Assembly (NCBI GenBank): GCA_029857925.1
Contig: JAOUGF010000067.1
Span: forward strand, 1-8,712
Length of the DNA: 8,712 nucleotides
Reading direction: 5' to 3'
Source: Gammaproteobacteria bacterium
GTDB lineage: Bacteria; Pseudomonadota; Gammaproteobacteria; S012-40
Below the pieces are notes generated by a model. The model saw only the letters and a program-made list of their open reading frames with translations. It was not told where the DNA came from and ran no database searches. Below are positions 5,799 to 8,712 of this stretch, one piece after another. A program made the position numbers and the translations under genes. The stretch's first letter is position 1; every line of letters starts with the position of its first letter.

Positions 5799-7502
5799 AT
5801 GAGTGACACTCGCCGACGGTTGAATGTAGTACTTTGCTGGCATATGCACCAACCGCAATACCGCGACTTAATCAGCGGGCAGTATGCGCAACCCTGGACA
5901 TATCTCCACGCAATCAAAGACTATGTCGATATGGCCGCGCATCTTGAGGCCACGCCAGGCGCGCGCGCGGTAATCAATACAGTACCGATCCTTTTCGAGC
6001 AGCTCACCGATTATGCAGAGCAAATCGACGGTTTTTTGAATGACGGCCAAGCCTTGCGCGACCCGTTGCTCGCGGCATTGGGCAATGCTGTGTTGCCCTC
6101 TGAACCGCATGCCCGATTGAGTTTGATAGACGCCTGTTTGCGTGCGAATGAACAACGCGTCATCGAACGGTTTCCTGCGTTCGCGCGCTTGGCGGCGCTG
6201 GCGCGCGCGGCGCAACAATCAACCCACATGTTGGGTTATTTGAGCGACGCGTTTCTTGGCGATTTGTTGATGTGGTACCACCTCGCTTGGTTGGGGGAGA
6301 CCGTACGACGTAGCGATCCACGCGTGCAACATTGGATGGAAAAGGCCGCACATTTCAGCATACACGAGCGGCGGGAATTACTTGCGTTGATCGGGCAGTT
6401 GGTTAGCGGCGTGGCGACGCGCTATGGCCACCTCGCGGCCCAGGGGCAGATAGAATTATCGTTCACACCGTATGCACACCCGATTTTACCGTTGTTGTAT
6501 GAGTATCGCGCGGCACGTGACGCACAACCCGACATGGCGCTGCCGCAAACGGAAAACTACCCCGGGGGCGCTGAGCGCGCGGAATGGCATATCCAGCAGG
6601 GTATCGCTCATTTCGACGCGACATTCGGGCGCCGACCCCACGGGTGCTGGCCGTCAGAGGGCAGTGTCAGCGCGGCGACCTTGAAACTGCTCGGCGACGC
6701 GAAGATACAATGGGCCGCCAGCGGTGAAAGTGTGTTGGCTAACAGTCTACGCGCGAACGGCATCGATACCCACGCGCCGAAAGCCGACTGGTTATATCGC
6801 CCGTATCGATTGGATGGCCAGCACTGCGCTTGTTTTTTTCGTGACGACGAATTGTCTGATTTGATTGGGTTCACCTACGCGACTTGGCACGCCGATGATG
6901 CCGTCGCCAATCTCGTTCACCGTTTGGAGCACATCGCGGACACCTGTGACGCCCCGTCGGAGCGCGTCGTTTCCATCATATTGGATGGCGAGAACGCGTG
7001 GGAATATTACCCGGAAAACGGTTATTATTTTCTCAGTGCTTTGTATATGCGCCTGAATGACCACCCGAAGCTCCTGTTAAGCACGTTTGCCGATTATCTG
7101 AAAACACACGAGGCCGCACCGCTACACACGTTGATTGCGGGTTCGTGGGTCTATGGAACATTGTCCACTTGGATAGGCCATACCGATAAAAATCGCGGCT
7201 GGGATATGTTGCACGACGCCAAACGAGTCTTCGATCGGGTGGCCCCTACGTTGCCGCCAACGCAACGTGCCGCCGCTGAACGTCAACTGGCGGTATGTGA
7301 AGGCTCGGACTGGTTTTGGTGGTTTGGCGATTACAATCCTGCGGCAGCAGTGCGCGATTTCGAACGCCTATTCCGCAAACACCTGTCCAATCTTTACCAA
7401 ATGCTGCATGTCGAGCCACCTGAATATCTGACCCACAGTTTCACCCACGGCGGTGGCAATCCTGCGGCGGGCGGCACGATGCGCAGTGGGCAGCCTCCAT
7501 GA
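5799..7502 (+). CDS. Glycoside hydrolase family 57, alpha-amylase/glucanotransferase type
   Basis: This is a GH57 enzyme of 567 residues, probably cytoplasmic because no signal peptide is present, acting on alpha-glucans with retention of configuration. The GH57 signatures are in order: WHMHQPQYRD (14-23, region 1), GCWPSEGSVS (282-291, region 2, Glu287), IQWAASGES (303-311, region 3, candidate nucleophile Glu310) and IILDGENAWEYYPENG (393-408, region 4, candidate acid/base Asp396). The later blocks GSWVYGTLSTWIGHTDKNRG (448-467) and EGSDWFWWFGDYN (501-513) mark the COG1449-like amylase branch rather than the GH57 branching enzymes. The activity of this branch is uncertain: alpha-amylase, amylopullulanase-like or 4-alpha-glucanotransferase are all possible. 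Its place between glgC and malQ indicates glycogen or maltodextrin turnover. The last about 19 residues are a Gly/Pro-rich tail without family conservation that I can recognise; its coding end overlaps the next start. Confidence 0.9.
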   Translation: MSDTRRRLNVVLCWHMHQPQYRDLISGQYAQPWTYLHAIKDYVDMAAHLEATPGARAVINTVPILFEQLTDYAEQIDGFLNDGQALRDPLLAALGNAVLPSEPHARLSLIDACLRANEQRVIERFPAFARLAALARAAQQSTHMLGYLSDAFLGDLLMWYHLAWLGETVRRSDPRVQHWMEKAAHFSIHERRELLALIGQLVSGVATRYGHLAAQGQIELSFTPYAHPILPLLYEYRAARDAQPDMALPQTENYPGGAERAEWHIQQGIAHFDATFGRRPHGCWPSEGSVSAATLKLLGDAKIQWAASGESVLANSLRANGIDTHAPKADWLYRPYRLDGQHCACFFRDDELSDLIGFTYATWHADDAVANLVHRLEHIADTCDAPSERVVSIILDGENAWEYYPENGYYFLSALYMRLNDHPKLLLSTFADYLKTHEAAPLHTLIAGSWVYGTLSTWIGHTDKNRGWDMLHDAKRVFDRVAPTLPPTQRAAAERQLAVCEGSDWFWWFGDYNPAAAVRDFERLFRKHLSNLYQMLHVEPPEYLTHSFTHGGGNPAAGGTMRSGQPP

Positions 7503-8712
7503 ACCGACTCCCGACATTCGATCGTCGGCGTGCGGGAATCTTGTTGCATCCGAGCTCATTACCGGGCGGGGATTTAGGGCCGGATGCCTATCGTTTTATC
7601 GATTTTCTCGCTGCGACTTCGACCAGTGTGTGGCAGATGTTACCGCTGGGCCCCACCCACGCGCACGGTTCACCGTATGACTGTCAATCGGTGCATGCGC
7701 TAGACCCGCGTTGGCTGTCACAGGCGCGACTCACGCAAGACGGTTGGCCTAGGGTATCCACGGACGTTCAGCGTCCGTTTGATCGGCTACGCGCGCTGCA
7801 TGCGCATCTATTGCACCCCAAGGCAGCCGCGACGCGTGCACACTTTGAAACGTATTGTATGCACGCGGCGGGGTGGTTGGAAGACTATGCGTTATTTCGT
7901 ACGCTACGCGATGTGCACGCGGGCCGCCCGTGGTGGGAATGGCCACCCGAATTGCGCGATCGCGAACCGCGCACCTTGGATACTGTGCACGAAACGCACG
8001 GCGAGACGTTGATGCTGATACGCTTTGAACAATTTTTGTTGGCGCAACAATTTGACGCATTGCGTCACTACGCACACACGCACGATATTCGTTTGTTTGG
8101 CGATGTGCCGTTGTTTGTGTCGCACGACAGCGCTGACGTGTGGGCGCATCGCGCGTACTTCAAACTTGATGCACTAGGACAACCGCGGATGGTGGCCGGT
8201 GTCCCACCGGACTACTTTTCTGCAACGGGGCAACGCTGGGGTAATCCGTTGTACGATTGGGAACGTCTACAGCAAGATAAATTCAGCTGGTGGCTTGCAC
8301 GGTTGGGTACGGAGCTGGCCCGTTTCGATTTATTGCGCATCGATCACTTTCGCGGGTTCGAGGCGTGTTGGGAGATTCCCGCCCACGATCAAACCGCGAT
8401 CAATGGCCATTGGATGGCAGTCCCGGGCGTTGCTTTTTTTGAACAGTTGCAGCAGCGTTTTGGTGCATTGCCATTGGTCGCCGAGGATCTCGGCATCATC
8501 ACTGCGGAAGTGAACGCGCTACGTGACCGCTTTGGCCTGCCGGGCATGTTGGTGATGCAGTTCGCATTCGACGGTGGGCCCGAAAACCCGTATTTGCCGC
8601 ACAATCATCGGCGCTCGGCAGTCGTTTATACCGGTACCCACGACAACAACACGACGTTGGGTTGGTACGCGTCGTTGACGGCGCCGCAGCGGCAACACGT
8701 CGATGCCTATCT
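7499..8712 (+). CDS. malQ: 4-alpha-glucanotransferase (GH77, amylomaltase), 3'-truncated by window edge
   Basis: This transfers alpha-1,4-glucan segments between oligosaccharides, releasing glucose (disproportionation). It is a cytoplasmic enzyme of maltodextrin and glycogen metabolism. The visible 404 codons have no stop; a short-type GH77 has about 500 residues, so roughly 100 are missing. The N-terminus, RRAGILLHPSSLPGGDLGP (9-27), then SVWQMLPLGPTHAHGSPYD, is that of the short amylomaltase form without the E. coli MalQ extension. Later motifs are GDVPLFVSHDSADVWA, GVPPDYFSATGQRWGNP (234-250), LRIDHFRGFE with nucleophile Asp282, LVAEDLG with acid/base Glu329, and YTGTHDNNT with the third carboxylate Asp382. 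The Asp-to-Glu spacing (47) equals that of Thermus amylomaltase (293/340). The ATG overlaps the GH57 stop (ATGA) and has no strong ribosome binding site, which suggests translational coupling. Confidence 0.95.
   Translation, partial: MNRLPTFDRRRAGILLHPSSLPGGDLGPDAYRFIDFLAATSTSVWQMLPLGPTHAHGSPYDCQSVHALDPRWLSQARLTQDGWPRVSTDVQRPFDRLRALHAHLLHPKAAATRAHFETYCMHAAGWLEDYALFRTLRDVHAGRPWWEWPPELRDREPRTLDTVHETHGETLMLIRFEQFLLAQQFDALRHYAHTHDIRLFGDVPLFVSHDSADVWAHRAYFKLDALGQPRMVAGVPPDYFSATGQRWGNPLYDWERLQQDKFSWWLARLGTELARFDLLRIDHFRGFEACWEIPAHDQTAINGHWMAVPGVAFFEQLQQRFGALPLVAEDLGIITAEVNALRDRFGLPGMLVMQFAFDGGPENPYLPHNHRRSAVVYTGTHDNNTTLGWYASLTAPQRQHVDAY

Noticed and set aside
7453..7680. 75-codon + strand frame across the GH57/malQ junction
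   Set aside because: The GH77 frame starting at 7499 explains this region with full family motifs; this frame is a shadow.
1..8712. Mobile element, CRISPR array, toxin-antitoxin or phage defence genes
   Set aside because: No transposase or integrase motifs, terminal inverted repeats, spaced direct repeats, or paired small genes were found on either strand.

Overview
The window suggests a free-living Gram-negative proteobacterium, most likely a gammaproteobacterium, with GC that looks to be in the mid-50s percent by eye. That placement rests on the GlgC sequence type (the LTxWRxKP and VPFGGKFRIIDFPLSNC signatures) and on the pairing of glgC with a GH57 enzyme and a short GH77 enzyme. It is inference, not a database result. 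All supported genes are on the + strand. No RNA genes, CRISPR arrays, transposases, integrases or attachment sites were seen.

Region 1 (1-4032) is the 3' part of a very large gene for an extracytoplasmic multidomain protein; its N-terminus lies outside the window. From left to right it carries beta-rich modules, a long glycine-rich domain interrupted by a non-glycine, partly helical insert, another beta module, a Pro-rich linker, Asp-rich TSP3-type calcium-binding repeats, a divergent InlB-type repeat module, eight degenerate repeats that look like beta-propeller blades, and a terminal TSP3-type pair. It resembles surface or secreted adhesin-like proteins, but no enzymatic function can be assigned.

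Region 2 (4033-4505) is a gene-free spacer of about 470 bp. It holds an AT-rich inverted repeat just after the upstream gene, a cluster of short dyad symmetries, a perfect TATAAT box with ambiguous -35 options, a small hairpin presenting GGA in its loop, and a strong Shine-Dalgarno. The last two resemble the arrangement CsrA uses to repress glgC in E. coli.

Region 3 (4506-8712) is a compact glucan-metabolism operon: glgC (ADP-glucose pyrophosphorylase), a GH57 amylase-type hydrolase or transferase 21 bp downstream, and a GH77 4-alpha-glucanotransferase (malQ type) whose ATG overlaps the GH57 stop codon and which runs off the right edge. GlgC supplies ADP-glucose for glycogen synthesis; the two glycoside hydrolase-family enzymes would trim or rearrange alpha-1,4 chains. 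Glycogen synthase and branching enzyme are not in the window.

I did not find a clearly new multi-gene system. The points most worth following are the architecture of the large surface protein, the putative CsrA-type leader, and the altered activator-site residues of GlgC.
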